DNA of 48,664 bases from NCBI GenBank assembly GCA_947455025.1, contig CANGLU010000017.1:1-48664 (forward strand), written 5' to 3'. Origin of the DNA: Hyphomicrobiales bacterium. Lineage in GTDB: Bacteria; Pseudomonadota; Alphaproteobacteria; Rhizobiales; Beijerinckiaceae. This document shows, in pieces, positions 35,205-44,804 of the stretch (its first letter is position 1; every line of letters starts with the position of its first letter). A program made the translations under genes and the position numbers. The notes under the pieces are model-generated. The model saw only the letters and a program-made list of their open reading frames with translations, was not told where the DNA came from and made no database searches.

Positions 35205-37241
35205 ATGCATGAAAAAATCGATCTCGCCAACTCCCATCTCGCCGCCGGACGCTTTGCCGAGGCGAGCGCGGCCTTTGCCGCCTATTTGAACGAACATCCG
35301 CTCGATGACCGTGTGTGGTTTTTTGCGGCGGGTATTTTGTTTCGCCAGCGGCGTTATGCGGAGGCGGTGGAGTATTATCGCACCGCGCTGAGGCTGAAGC
35401 CCGAAAATCCCGATTATTATGCCGATCTGGGTGCCGCTTTGCGGGCCGATCAGCGGGCGGGCGAGTCGGAAGCGATGGTGCGCGAAGCCATCCGGCGAAA
35501 CCCGAAAAATCCCCTGCCCGTTTTCACGCTCGCCAATTTATGTTGGAGTCAGCGGCGTTATGACGAAGCCGAGCGCATGTATCGTGCGCTCCTTCAAGGC
35601 AACCCCGATTCCCTTCCGGCGATTGAAAATCTCAGTTGCATGTTGCTGGAATTAAACCGACCTACAGGTGCCATGGCGATGTTTGAAAGCTATTTGGCGC
35701 GCAACCCTGACAATGTGCAGGTGCTCACCTATCAAGCGATTGGGCATGATAAAATGGGGCAGCTTGATCAGGCCTTGGCCGTTACCGAGCGCACGATTGC
35801 GCTTGATCCACCGAAGGGGCTTGTGATGCGGCTTGCCTCTTTTATGTCGCTTGTTGGGCGTACAGGACGGCTTGATCTGCGCTCCCGCGTGTTGGAGCTG
35901 GTGCAAGAAGCAATTCCCGTAACGCTGCCTGACGATGCGCCCGAGCGCTGGTTTGAGGCCGACCGCAATGCGCTAAGGCGGTTCACCTATCTCTTTCCCT
36001 ATTACGGAATTCGCGATCGCGATTTGTTGAAGGTGCATCGCGCGCTGGGCAACCAGATTGCCGCGAGTTTTCCGGCGCAACCGGCCAAAGCGCCACCGCG
36101 TGCGGGAAGACTGCGCGTTGGGTTTATCTCCTATAATTTTGGCAATCATCCGATTGGCCATTTGCTATCGGTATTTTTCGAAGCGCATGCACAATCCGAT
36201 ACCGAGCTTTATCTTTATTCGCTGCATCAACAACATCCGCATGTTGATGTGGATGGATATGGCCCAAGAATTCATGCCACCGCCAATCGATTTCGCGATT
36301 GTCGAAACCTGTCGGATCGCGATTTGGCGAACCTTATTCGGAACGATGATCTGCATGTGCTGATCGATCTCGACGGGCATTTGCATGGCGGACGACAAGA
36401 GGTTTTGGCGACGCGTCCGGCGCGCGTTCAAATCCATTGGTTGCAATCGCTGGCGGGATGCCCTGCACCTTATTTCGATTACACGATTGTTGACCGTGTG
36501 ATTGTGCCCGATGATGAGCGCGACCAAGGCAATGGGCCGCTTATTCGCTTGGCCGATGCGTTTCAATGCGGTGAAAGATTTGACTTGCCTGCCGCTATGC
36601 CGTCGCGTCGCGATGAAGGCTTGCCAGAAGACGGATTTGTTTTTTGCGTGTTTGGAAATTGGTTAAAAATTGACAGCGAAGTGTTTGATATCTGGCTTAA
36701 AATTTTAGCTGAAATTCCAAACAGCGTGTTGTGGTTTACGGCTGGCCCAACGCCGGAATCGATCAAGAAAATCCGCGAACTGACGGAAGCGAAAGGCGTT
36801 GATCCGGCGCGCTTTGTGAATGCTGCGCGCATCGCCGATAAGCTGTCGCATATCAACCGCCATCGGCTTGCGGATCTCTTTTTGGATACGTTCACCTTTA
36901 GCGCTGCAACGACAACGATGGATGCGTTGTCGGCTGGGCTTCCCGTGCTCACCAAGCGGGGCAGCACGGCACAGGGACGATTGAGCGAAGCGCATATCCG
37001 CGCGGTGGGGCCTACGGAACTCATCGTTGAAACGGCGGATGAGTATTATAAAACCGCGATCCGGTTGGCGCGTGATCCGGATGAGTTGGCGCTGCATCGC
37101 AAGCGGTTGAACGAGGCGTTACCGGCAGCGCGATTGTTTGATGCGCCGCGAATGGTGCAACAGTTCAAGCAGATTTATCAGGAAGTGTGGCGTAGGCATG
37201 AGGCGGGTGAAGCGCCGACGCATTTTGATGTGGTGATGTGA
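35205..37241 (+). CDS. TPR protein with O-GlcNAc-transferase-like (GT41) domain
   Basis: A 678-residue protein. Residues 1 to about 215 are tetratricopeptide repeats (for example RRYAEAVEYYRTALRLKPENPDYYADLGAALRA). The C-terminal part (about 285-670) resembles the SPINDLY/O-GlcNAc transferase catalytic region: RVGFISYNFGNHPIGHLLSVFFE, LIDLDGHLHGGRQEVLATRPARVQIHWL, FNWLK-like and GSTAQGR blocks. It would transfer a sugar to protein in the cytosol. The partner proteins are unknown. Ends just before a family A repeat. Confidence 0.88.
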   Translation: MHEKIDLANSHLAAGRFAEASAAFAAYLNEHPLDDRVWFFAAGILFRQRRYAEAVEYYRTALRLKPENPDYYADLGAALRADQRAGESEAMVREAIRRNPKNPLPVFTLANLCWSQRRYDEAERMYRALLQGNPDSLPAIENLSCMLLELNRPTGAMAMFESYLARNPDNVQVLTYQAIGHDKMGQLDQALAVTERTIALDPPKGLVMRLASFMSLVGRTGRLDLRSRVLELVQEAIPVTLPDDAPERWFEADRNALRRFTYLFPYYGIRDRDLLKVHRALGNQIAASFPAQPAKAPPRAGRLRVGFISYNFGNHPIGHLLSVFFEAHAQSDTELYLYSLHQQHPHVDVDGYGPRIHATANRFRDCRNLSDRDLANLIRNDDLHVLIDLDGHLHGGRQEVLATRPARVQIHWLQSLAGCPAPYFDYTIVDRVIVPDDERDQGNGPLIRLADAFQCGERFDLPAAMPSRRDEGLPEDGFVFCVFGNWLKIDSEVFDIWLKILAEIPNSVLWFTAGPTPESIKKIRELTEAKGVDPARFVNAARIADKLSHINRHRLADLFLDTFTFSAATTTMDALSAGLPVLTKRGSTAQGRLSEAHIRAVGPTELIVETADEYYKTAIRLARDPDELALHRKRLNEALPAARLFDAPRMVQQFKQIYQEVWRRHEAGEAPTHFDVVM

Positions 37242-37251
37242 TATGCTGTTT

Positions 37252-37392
37252 CGTCCTTGCGAGGACCCTGGGGGACGAAGCAATCCAGACTTTTTCTGTG
37301 CCGTCAGCTGGGTTGCTTCGCGTTCGTCCCTCAAAACGATTCACAGGATCGTTTTGTTCGCTTCGCGAATCGCTCCTCACCTCGCAATGACG
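37252..37392. repeat. Palindromic repeat family A, copy 2
   Basis: Begins CGTCCTTGCGAGG and ends CTCGCAATGACG. GTCAGCTGGGTTGCTTCGCG at the centre matches copies 1 and 3. CAAAACGAT 37332-37340 and ATCGTTTTG 37348-37356 form an extra perfect 9-bp hairpin. The most diverged copy. Confidence 0.75.
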
Positions 37393-37407
37393 AAGTAAAG
37401 TTGGAGA

Positions 37408-39414
37408 TCAAACAAACTCCATGATCACCGCATCCACCGCCAGACTATCGCCCTCTTTCGCGTGGATTTTGGAGATGGTGCCGTCGCGTTCGGCGCGTAG
37501 CACGTTTTCCATTTTCATCGCCTCCACAATGCAGAGCATTTCGCCTGCTTTGATCTCTTGGCCGACGCTCACCGAGAGCGCTTTGACAAGGCCCGGCATG
37601 GGGCAGATGAGGCTCTTTGAGGTATCGGCTTCGACGCGTGGCGGCATCAGCGCTTCAAGCTCGGCTTCGCGTTGGGTGAAGACGCGCACGATGGAACTTG
37701 TGCCGCTGTAGGAAATCCGCACGCCATTCATGGTTGGGCGAATTTGCGCTGCCACGGGCTTGCCATCAATCGTGCCGTGCCAGACGGGCTGGCCCGGACG
37801 CCATTCGGATTGAATCGAGATGGTGTGGCCACTGTCTGTGAAGCGTAACACAATCGTTTCGCCTTCGCTTTCAATGACGAGCGGCAGCCGCGTTTCACCC
37901 AAGGCAACAACCCGCTCGCGGGTAAAGCGAACGGGCTTTGCGGCGCGCAATTGGCCCGAGATGTGACGCTTGCGCTCGTTCATGCGGTGGTCAATCGAGG
38001 TGCCGATGGCGGCCATCGCTTCGAGCGTTGCGCCTTGGGGTTCAATCAGATGAAACCCTTCTGGAAATTCTTCCGCAATAAAGCCCGTTGAAAGCGCGCC
38101 CGATTGCCAACGTGGATGCGCCATCAAGGCCGATAGAAACGGGATATTGTGGCGAATGCCGTCAATCGCGAAAGCATCGAGCGCGTGGGCCTGAATGGCA
38201 ATCGCCTGAGCGCGCGTTGGCGCGTGCGTGACGAGCTTGGCGATCATCGGATCGTAATAGATCGAGATTTCACCGCCTTCATAGACGCCCGTATCGTTGC
38301 GAACGGTGATGCCGTTCTCGCTACCTTCTACTGGTGGACGATACACCGTGAGGCGGCCTGTCGAGGGCATGAAATTGCGGGTTGGATCTTCGGCATAGAC
38401 GCGCGATTCCACCGCCCATCCGTTGAGTTTGATATCGGATTGCTGGAGGCGCAGTTTTTCACCAAAGGCTGAGCGGATCATTTCTTCGACGAGATCAACA
38501 CCGGTGATGAGTTCGGTTACCGGATGCTCGACCTGTAGCCGCGTGTTCATTTCTAAAAAGAAAAAGCTTTTGTCTTGGCCTGCGACGAACTCCACCGTGC
38601 CTGCTGAATCATAGTTCACGGCTTTCGCGAGTGCGACTGCCTGCTCGCCCATTTTTTGACGCGTCGCTTCATCGAGCAGCGGCGATGGGGCTTCTTCAAT
38701 GACTTTTTGGTTGCGGCGCTGAATGGAGCATTCGCGCTCGCCCAAATAGATCACATTGCCGTGCTTATCGCCCAGCACTTGAATTTCGATATGGCGCGGG
38801 TTGACGATGAATTTTTCGACGAAAACGCGATCGTCACCGAACGACGATGCAGCTTCCGATTTAGCGCGCGCAAAGCCTTCGGCCACTTCATCCGACGAAT
38901 AGGCGATGCGCATGCCTTTACCGCCGCCGCCAGCCGACGCTTTGATCATGACGGGATAGCCGATTTCATCGGCAATGGTGACGGCGTGTTCAGGGTTTTC
39001 AATCACACCGAGATAGCCCGGCACGGTGGAGACCTTCGCGGCATTGGCGAATTTCTTGGATTCGATCTTGTCGCCCATCGCCTCAATGGCGCGGACATTG
39101 GGCCCGATAAACACGATGCCTGCGGCTTTGAGTGCCTCGGCAAAGGCGGCGCGCTCGGATAGAAAGCCGTAACCGGGATGGACCGCTTCAGCGCCGGTTG
39201 CCTTGCAGGCGTCGATGATCTTCTCGATCACCAGATAGGATTGGTTGGCGGGTGCCGGGCCAATATGGACGGCTTCATCGGCCATCTCCACATGGAGCGC
39301 GTCTTTATCGGCGTCGGAATAGACCGCAACCGTGGCAATGCCCATGCGTTTGGCAGTTTTGATGACACGGCAGGCGATTTCGCCGCGATTGGCGATGAGA
39401 ATTTTCTTGAACAT
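37408..39414 (-). CDS. pccA: Acetyl/propionyl-CoA carboxylase biotin-carrying alpha subunit
   Basis: Carboxylates biotin with ATP and bicarbonate, then supplies carboxybiotin to PccB to make methylmalonyl-CoA from propionyl-CoA. The 668-residue protein has the biotin carboxylase N-domain (MFKKILIANRGEIACRVIKTA), the ATP-grasp domain with KASAGGGGKGMRI and FLEMNTRLQVEHPVTE, a middle BT region, and a C-terminal biotinyl domain with EAMKMEN (biotinylated K634). The start at 39414 matches the family. pccB lies about 2.3 kb further on, on the same strand. Confidence 0.95.
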   Translation of the reverse strand: MFKKILIANRGEIACRVIKTAKRMGIATVAVYSDADKDALHVEMADEAVHIGPAPANQSYLVIEKIIDACKATGAEAVHPGYGFLSERAAFAEALKAAGIVFIGPNVRAIEAMGDKIESKKFANAAKVSTVPGYLGVIENPEHAVTIADEIGYPVMIKASAGGGGKGMRIAYSSDEVAEGFARAKSEAASSFGDDRVFVEKFIVNPRHIEIQVLGDKHGNVIYLGERECSIQRRNQKVIEEAPSPLLDEATRQKMGEQAVALAKAVNYDSAGTVEFVAGQDKSFFFLEMNTRLQVEHPVTELITGVDLVEEMIRSAFGEKLRLQQSDIKLNGWAVESRVYAEDPTRNFMPSTGRLTVYRPPVEGSENGITVRNDTGVYEGGEISIYYDPMIAKLVTHAPTRAQAIAIQAHALDAFAIDGIRHNIPFLSALMAHPRWQSGALSTGFIAEEFPEGFHLIEPQGATLEAMAAIGTSIDHRMNERKRHISGQLRAAKPVRFTRERVVALGETRLPLVIESEGETIVLRFTDSGHTISIQSEWRPGQPVWHGTIDGKPVAAQIRPTMNGVRISYSGTSSIVRVFTQREAELEALMPPRVEADTSKSLICPMPGLVKALSVSVGQEIKAGEMLCIVEAMKMENVLRAERDGTISKIHAKEGDSLAVDAVIMEFV

Positions 39415-39481
39415 TTCCGGTCCCGATTGAAAGCACGCTATGGCCTTACTAAGCGCAAAACGGGAACGGGTAAACTCGACC

Positions 39482-39952
39482 TTATGACGACGACACGATA
39501 GCCCCGGAGGTGACAGCGCCCGATCTGGCCACTGCATACCGCTCCCACAGCGGGCGGACATGCGATATCTTTTGAAGGCGCTTGGTGAGGGCAACGGGTG
39601 GCTCGGCGCATTCCTCGTTTAACACGGTCAGAAGGGCGCGCGTCGCGGGCGTTGGGCCCGTGCTGTCAAGGCCTAGGCGAAAGGCCAGCCATTCAATATC
39701 GGCCTCGGAAATCCGCCCCGTCGGCCGCCGCTCCCAGATGAAAAAGCCCGTCAAGGCCTCGACAAAAAGGGCCAGCCATAGCGGGCTCATGCGTTTGACA
39801 TGGCGCTCCAGCCGCACCAAGTCACCCGCTTCAACCGCCGTTAGGCCACCGCCCACCGAGAGCAATTCGCGCAAACGCTCGACATCCGCATCCTCAACAG
39901 AGCAGCGATCAATCAATACGGAAATGGTCGAACGTATTCGGCTCTCAGTCAT
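39482..39952 (-). CDS. Protein of unknown function (156 aa)
   Basis: Not recognised. Begins MTESRIRSTISVLIDRCSVEDADVERL. It is helical with repeated Leu/Glu/Arg patterns, and EALTGFFIWERRPTGRISEADIEWLAFRLGL is the most distinctive stretch. No signal peptide or clear membrane segment. The first half suggests a small helical domain. It follows the opposite-strand esterase start divergently and precedes pccA by 67 nt. An in-frame extension upstream to 40114 would overlap the esterase gene and is unlikely. Confidence 0.6.
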   Translation of the reverse strand: MTESRIRSTISVLIDRCSVEDADVERLRELLSVGGGLTAVEAGDLVRLERHVKRMSPLWLALFVEALTGFFIWERRPTGRISEADIEWLAFRLGLDSTGPTPATRALLTVLNEECAEPPVALTKRLQKISHVRPLWERYAVARSGAVTSGAIVSSS

Positions 39953-40104
39953 GCCTTGCCCCGGATCTTCCCTTTGGTAAGAAGGATCCTCGCAAAGGCG
40001 AAAGAGCAAAAGGTTAATGGCGGAAAAGCAAAGTGATTTCTGGTTAATGGGCTGTTTCATGAATGGATTCAAAGTGTATGTAGGGTGCAAAGAGTGAGGT
40101 AACC

Positions 40105-40722
40105 ATGTCGCCATCGTCCTTCATCCATCGCTATCTGCCCGGCACCGATTTGACGCGGCACCCTCTCCTTTTGCTTCATGGCACCGGAGGCAATGAGGAT
40201 GATCTGATCCCCGTGGGTGAAATGATTGATCCCGCGGCCTCCATCCTCTCCCCGCGCGGCAAGGTGATGGAAAGCGGCATGCCGCGCTTTTTCCGCAGGC
40301 TCGCGGAAGGCGTGTTCGATTATCCCGATGTGATCGCCCGCACCCATGAATTGGCCGATTTCGTCGCAGAGCAAACAACCGCGCATGGGATGAAAAAGCC
40401 GATTGCGGTCGGTTTCTCGAATGGCGCGAATATCGCCGCCGCGATGCTCTATCTGCGGCCCGAGGTGTTGGCGGGTGCGGTGCTGATCCGCGCGATGTTG
40501 CCTTTGCCTACAGGCCCCGAACACGCTTTGGCGGGTTTGCCGGTGATGATCATCTCGGGGCGGGTCGATCCGATCCTGCCGCTCGACAATGCCAAGCGGC
40601 TAGCCGAGGCGTTGCGCCAGCATGGCGCGATGGTGGATCACCGCGTGCTCGAAACGGGCCACGGCATGACGCGCAATGATGTCGATCTGGCGCGCGGCTT
40701 TATCGCCGGGATCAACGGATGA
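40105..40722 (+). CDS. Alpha/beta hydrolase (carboxylesterase/phospholipase family)
   Basis: A 205-residue serine hydrolase of the YpfH/MhqD type. LLLLHGTGGNEDDL carries the oxyanion-hole motif, VGFSNGANIAAAML the nucleophile elbow with catalytic Ser, ISGRVDPILP the acid, and ETGHGMT the His. Short-chain esters or ring-cleavage products are substrates of relatives; the one here is unknown. Its last 4 nt overlap the GT2 gene. Confidence 0.9.
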   Translation: MSPSSFIHRYLPGTDLTRHPLLLLHGTGGNEDDLIPVGEMIDPAASILSPRGKVMESGMPRFFRRLAEGVFDYPDVIARTHELADFVAEQTTAHGMKKPIAVGFSNGANIAAAMLYLRPEVLAGAVLIRAMLPLPTGPEHALAGLPVMIISGRVDPILPLDNAKRLAEALRQHGAMVDHRVLETGHGMTRNDVDLARGFIAGING

Positions 40723-41543
40723 CGATCTCGGTTATCATCCCCGCTTGCGATGCAGAGGCGACGATTGAGCGGGCCTTGGCGAGCCTGTTTTCCCAGACGC
40801 TAGGCGATTGGGAGGCTGTTATCGTCGCCGATGACCAGCGCGATTATGCGGGGTTTTTATCATCAAAAGGCATCAGCGATCCGCGTTTGCGCTTTGCCTC
40901 GACGGGACGGGTAAGGTCTGGATGCCATCACGCCCGCAATGTCGGTTTTGATGTCATTTCAGGAGCTTATGTCACACAACTTGATGCAGATGATGAGCTT
41001 TCACCCGATCGGTTTGAGACGCTCAAGCCGCTGGCGGAGGCCTATGGGGCGGCGGCCGATAACCTCCTGATGCTGGACGATGAGACGGGCGAACCGATCG
41101 GCACTGTGATGGGTGAAGTGGCGGGTTTAACGCTGCTGGACCTAGCCGATTTTATGAAACTCAACGCCCCACTGGTGCCGCTGATCCGGCGCGATCATGC
41201 GTTAAAGCGCGAACCGGGCATTGAGTTCTCGGAAGATGTGGTGGCCAATCTCCAGCTAATCGACCGGATTGGGACGCTGCCGGTGACGGCTTCTTCCTCC
41301 TATCTCTATCGGATTCATGGTCGCTCCATGGCCAATATAAGCGGCGCTTCCGAGCGCTTTGAGCGGGGCTATTCGGAGTATATCGAACGGCTTGAGACGG
41401 GCGACGGATTTGGGCTGACGCCTGCCCATCGGCGTATCGCAGCGGATGGATTGATCGCCAAGCGGGATTTGAACCGCGCGTTTATGGATGCGCAGAAGGT
41501 GGAGCCTGGGTTAGGATTTCAGGCGTTTGTGGGGCGGTTGTAA
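40719..41543 (+). CDS. Family 2 glycosyltransferase
   Basis: A 274-residue GT-A fold enzyme. ISVIIPACDAEATIERALASLFSQTL is the GT2 opening, ARNVGFDVISGAYVTQLDADDELSPDRF carries the DxD-type metal site. No transmembrane helix; a cytosolic or membrane-associated transferase of unknown acceptor. Overlaps the esterase by 4 nt, so co-translated. Confidence 0.88.
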   Translation: MTISVIIPACDAEATIERALASLFSQTLGDWEAVIVADDQRDYAGFLSSKGISDPRLRFASTGRVRSGCHHARNVGFDVISGAYVTQLDADDELSPDRFETLKPLAEAYGAAADNLLMLDDETGEPIGTVMGEVAGLTLLDLADFMKLNAPLVPLIRRDHALKREPGIEFSEDVVANLQLIDRIGTLPVTASSSYLYRIHGRSMANISGASERFERGYSEYIERLETGDGFGLTPAHRRIAADGLIAKRDLNRAFMDAQKVEPGLGFQAFVGRL

Positions 41544-41548
41544 TTATC

Positions 41549-41665
41549 CGTCATTGCGAGCGACAGCGAAGCAACCCAGCTAGCGATTGTTTTTAAAGCG
41601 CTGTGTTAAAACACATCTTTACTTTCACCATCAGCTGGTTTGCTTCGCGTTCGCTCGCAATGACG
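41549..41665. repeat. Palindromic repeat family A, copy 3
   Basis: Left arm begins CGTCATTGCGAGCGACAGCG and runs through GAAGCAACCCAGCTAG; right arm reads CATCAGCTGGTTTGCTTCGC and ends CTCGCAATGACG. It lies between the convergent GT2 and pccB genes. Confidence 0.85.
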
Positions 41666-41674
41666 GATGTGATG

Positions 41675-43207
41675 TTAAAGCGGAATATTATCGTGTTTCT
41701 TCCACGGCCGCTCGGCCTTCTTCGTCGACAGCATTGCTAACCCGCGCGCAATGCGGCGGCGTGTCGAATGCGGCATGATCACTTCGTCGATATAGCCCCG
41801 CTCGGCGGCCACGAAGGGAGAGAGGAAGCGCTCTTCGTAATCTTTGGTTTTTGCCGCAATAGCATCGGCATCGCCGATATCGGAGCGGAAAATGATTTCA
41901 ACCGCGCCTTTGGCGCCCATCACCGCGATTTGGGCGGTCGGCCAGGCGAAATTGATATCGCCGCCCAAATGTTTGGACGCCATCACATCATAAGCGCCAC
42001 CAAAGGCTTTGCGGGTGATGACGGTGACGAGCGGCACGCTGGCCTCGCCATAGGCGAAGAGCAGCTTGGCGCCGTGTTTGATGAGCCCGCCATATTCCTG
42101 CGCGGTACCGGGCAAGAAGCCCGGCACATCGACAAAGGTGACAATTGGAATTTCAAACGCATCACAAAACCGCACAAAGCGCGCGGCTTTGCGGGAGGCG
42201 TCGGAATCGAGCACGCCGGCCAGCACCATCGGCTGATTGGCGACAATGCCCACCGTGCGGCCCTCGATGCGGCCAAAGCCGGTGATGATGTTTTTGGCGT
42301 AACTTTCTTGAATCTCGAAGAAATCGCCTTCATCCACCGTTTTGTGGATCAGCTCTTTCATATCGTATGGCTTGTTGGGGTTTTCCGGCACGAGCGTGTC
42401 GAGCGAGAGGTCGACGCGTTCTGCGGTATCAAAGCTCGGCCAATGCGGCGCGCCATCGGTGTTGTTGGACGGCAAAAAATCGATCAGACGACGGACCTGC
42501 AAGAGCGCTTCGACATCATTGTCCCATGCGCCATCGGCCACCGAGGATTTGGACGTGTGGACTTTCGCGCCACCCAATTCTTCCGCCGTCACCGTCTCAT
42601 TGGTCACGGTTTTGACGACATCGGGGCCGGTGACAAACATATAGGACCGATCCCGCACCATGAAGATAAAATCGGTCATTGCGGGGGAATACACATCGCC
42701 GCCGGCGCAAGGGCCAAGGATCACCGAGATTTGCGGAATGACGCCAGAAGCGATCACGTTGCGTCTGAAGACTTCGCCGTAACCTCCTAGAGCTGCTACA
42801 CCTTCTTGAATACGTGCACCGCCCGCATCGAACAGGCCAATGATCGGCGCGCGCATTTTGAGCGCCATGTCCTGGATCTTGTTGATCTTCTGCGCATGGG
42901 TCTCCGACAGCGAGCCACCGAAAACGGTGAAGTCTTTTGCGAACACGAAAACCGTGCGGCCATTGACCGTGCCCCACCCCGTAACGACACCGTCGCCGGG
43001 TATCTTCGTCTTCTCCATTCCGAAATCGGTGGAGCGGTGCTGGACGAACATATCGAATTCTTCAAAGGAGCCATGATCCATCAACAGCTCGATCCGCTCC
43101 CGCGCCGTGAGCTTGCCGCGCGCATGCTGGGCGTCAATGCGGGCCTGTCCCCCACCAAGGCGGGCTTGGGCGCGCCGATCATCGAGCTTTTCGAGAATGT
43201 CTTTCAT
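41675..43207 (-). CDS. pccB: Propionyl-CoA carboxylase beta subunit
   Basis: Carboxyltransferase partner of PccA. The 510-residue protein shows [56 protein letters not shown], and [17 protein letters not shown], the standard crotonase-like acyl-CoA and biotin-binding blocks of the family. The C-terminus includes [15 protein letters not shown]. It lies downstream of atp12 with vapBC between them. Confidence 0.95.
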   Translation of the reverse strand: MKDILEKLDDRRAQARLGGGQARIDAQHARGKLTARERIELLMDHGSFEEFDMFVQHRSTDFGMEKTKIPGDGVVTGWGTVNGRTVFVFAKDFTVFGGSLSETHAQKINKIQDMALKMRAPIIGLFDAGGARIQEGVAALGGYGEVFRRNVIASGVIPQISVILGPCAGGDVYSPAMTDFIFMVRDRSYMFVTGPDVVKTVTNETVTAEELGGAKVHTSKSSVADGAWDNDVEALLQVRRLIDFLPSNNTDGAPHWPSFDTAERVDLSLDTLVPENPNKPYDMKELIHKTVDEGDFFEIQESYAKNIITGFGRIEGRTVGIVANQPMVLAGVLDSDASRKAARFVRFCDAFEIPIVTFVDVPGFLPGTAQEYGGLIKHGAKLLFAYGEASVPLVTVITRKAFGGAYDVMASKHLGGDINFAWPTAQIAVMGAKGAVEIIFRSDIGDADAIAAKTKDYEERFLSPFVAAERGYIDEVIMPHSTRRRIARGLAMLSTKKAERPWKKHDNIPL

Positions 43208-43304
43208 GGAAGATCCACTTTAGGTTGGTGGGGTTTTATACCCGTCTTTAATCTGTCCTATCACGCGATGACTGCGAGCGGCAGTGCGACAAAGGATTAA
43301 CGGG

Positions 43305-43703
43305 TTAAGCGACCGGAACGGCAGGTGTTATATCGGTGAGGGTGAAATCCTTGCCTTTGAATAAAAGTGGCTAATCTTTTTCTTTGGCGAGCGCATAGGC
43401 GAAAACATCGCCCAAATTAAGCGCGGCTTTGTGATTGCCTTTGCCATAGGTAAGATAGGCCAAGCGGGCGCGATGGGCTTGGGAAGCCGTGACGGGTTCG
43501 ATGATCATTCCTGATTTTGCAACAAATTCATCCAGCCGTTCGGCCGCGCCTATTCTGTTGCTGCGGTCAATGACGATGGACGCCTCAACCAAGTTTGCGG
43601 CTGAAATTCGAACATCATCGGCATCAAGAATGGCTTGCGTGAATAATCCGGCTTCTGGTTCAAAAAATAAGATGGCCACGAGAGCGGATGAATCGACAAT
43701 CAT
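43305..43703 (-). pseudogene. vapC: VapC-type PIN-domain toxin with premature stop
   Basis: The open part encodes 110 residues: MIVDSSALVAILFFEPE with D4, E40 and D99 (LNLGDVFAYALA) at the expected acidic sites. It stops at TAG (43373-43371) after AKEKD. Reading on in the same frame gives PLLFKGKDFTLTDI and ends at TAA (43307-43305), which is the normal VapC C-terminus. Homologues usually read AKETGEPLLFKG here, so one Glu-like codon appears changed to TAG. The lost tail carries the fourth acidic residue (position 119, in GKDF), so RNase activity is probably lost unless the stop is read through. The start overlaps vapB by 4 nt. Confidence 0.8.
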
Positions 43704-43963
43704 ACCGGCAAACCGCGCTCGTCATATAGAAACGAATGGTCGGATGAAATGCCACTGTCTTTCAATTCGCGACCGCATTCTTCGGCAATTTTCATTAGTT
43801 CATCAAATTTGGCCTTACGCGATTGACGCTCAGACTGGGCTTCGATCTCTGTAAGGCGCTTGGCCACCGCCTCGCCAACAGCGGCTGTCATCGATACTCC
43901 GGTGAGCTCAGCGAGTTTTTTAACATCGCGATAGATGACTTCGTTCTTGATATTGAGCGTCAT
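43700..43963 (-). CDS. vapB: VapB-type antitoxin
   Basis: An 87-residue antitoxin of the Rv0623/PSK-type family. MTLNIKNEVIYRDVKKLAEL resembles the ribbon-helix-helix DNA-binding arm, and the C-terminal acidic/hydrophobic part (DHSFLYDERGLPV) would neutralise the toxin. Still complete, which is unusual if the partner is dead; it may retain a regulatory role. Overlaps vapC by 4 nt. Confidence 0.85.
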   Translation of the reverse strand: MTLNIKNEVIYRDVKKLAELTGVSMTAAVGEAVAKRLTEIEAQSERQSRKAKFDELMKIAEECGRELKDSGISSDHSFLYDERGLPV

Positions 43964-44017
43964 GGGTTTCTATCTTTCATGCCCTGAGAGGTAGAATGCC
44001 AGAACTTAGGCTTCGTC

Positions 44018-44800
44018 TCAAGATTTTCCGTTGAGAAACATTGCCGCCGCCTTGAACTCTGTGAGCCGTCGGGCGCGGCGGGCTAGAGCCTCTTCGTCCT
44101 GCCCCCATATGGCCATTTGCACGTCTTCGTCGACATGGGCGGCCGTCCAAATGGTGTCGGCGTTGAAGGCTTTTTCAGCCAGCGCCAAGGCGAGCACTGC
44201 GGAACCGGTTAAAGTGGTGGCGACATGCAACGCGGCCAGGCGCAAGGGATCGGTGATTTTGCGGACATGGTCTTGGATATCTGTCAGCGTTTCTTGCGGC
44301 TGCGGAACATGCATGACGCCTGCGGCGAGGTTAAACCGCCAGCGATGGCGCTCCAGCGCCCAATCGAGCACGGGATCCCAGAGTTCATTCTGCTTCTCGA
44401 CCAGCCGCGTCGGCGCTGTGGCGCGGTAGCATAAGAGGTCCGAGCCCGCATATTTGGCAATATCATCGGCGGTTTCGATCAGGCGGGGTGCAACGCCTTC
44501 CATCGCGGTATTCAAAATGCGCGTCAGCGGCATTTCATTTGGATCGAGATGTTCCCCAACGCCGCGCCATTCGGCGGCCACCGCTTCCGCCAAAGCCGAC
44601 GATGGCAGGCTGTGGGCTTGCTTGTTCGGCGTGCGCGTGGGGCGTCCATCGATCAAAATGCCGAAACCACCCTCGCCCTCGCTGATGGTAACGTCTTTCC
44701 AGAAGCGTTTGGGCAGTGATTTTTGCAAATCACGCCGCGCCATCGCGTGCGGATCAATCGGCGGGGGCGCATCGAAAATCGAACCGTCAGAGGGTGCCAT
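44018..44800 (-). CDS. ATP12 family chaperone
   Basis: A 260-residue homologue of mitochondrial ATP12, which helps assemble the F1 alpha subunit. RFWKDVTISEGEGGFGILIDGRPTRTPNK, EWRGVGEHLDPNEMPLTRILNTAMEG and YRATAPTRLVEKQNELWDPVLDW are family blocks. The C-terminus has the helical LALALAEKAF segment. The role in bacterial ATP synthase assembly is inferred. It is 4 nt downstream of rluA. Confidence 0.9.
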   Translation of the reverse strand: MAPSDGSIFDAPPPIDPHAMARRDLQKSLPKRFWKDVTISEGEGGFGILIDGRPTRTPNKQAHSLPSSALAEAVAAEWRGVGEHLDPNEMPLTRILNTAMEGVAPRLIETADDIAKYAGSDLLCYRATAPTRLVEKQNELWDPVLDWALERHRWRFNLAAGVMHVPQPQETLTDIQDHVRKITDPLRLAALHVATTLTGSAVLALALAEKAFNADTIWTAAHVDEDVQMAIWGQDEEALARRARRLTEFKAAAMFLNGKS

Positions 44801-44804
44801 GGGC

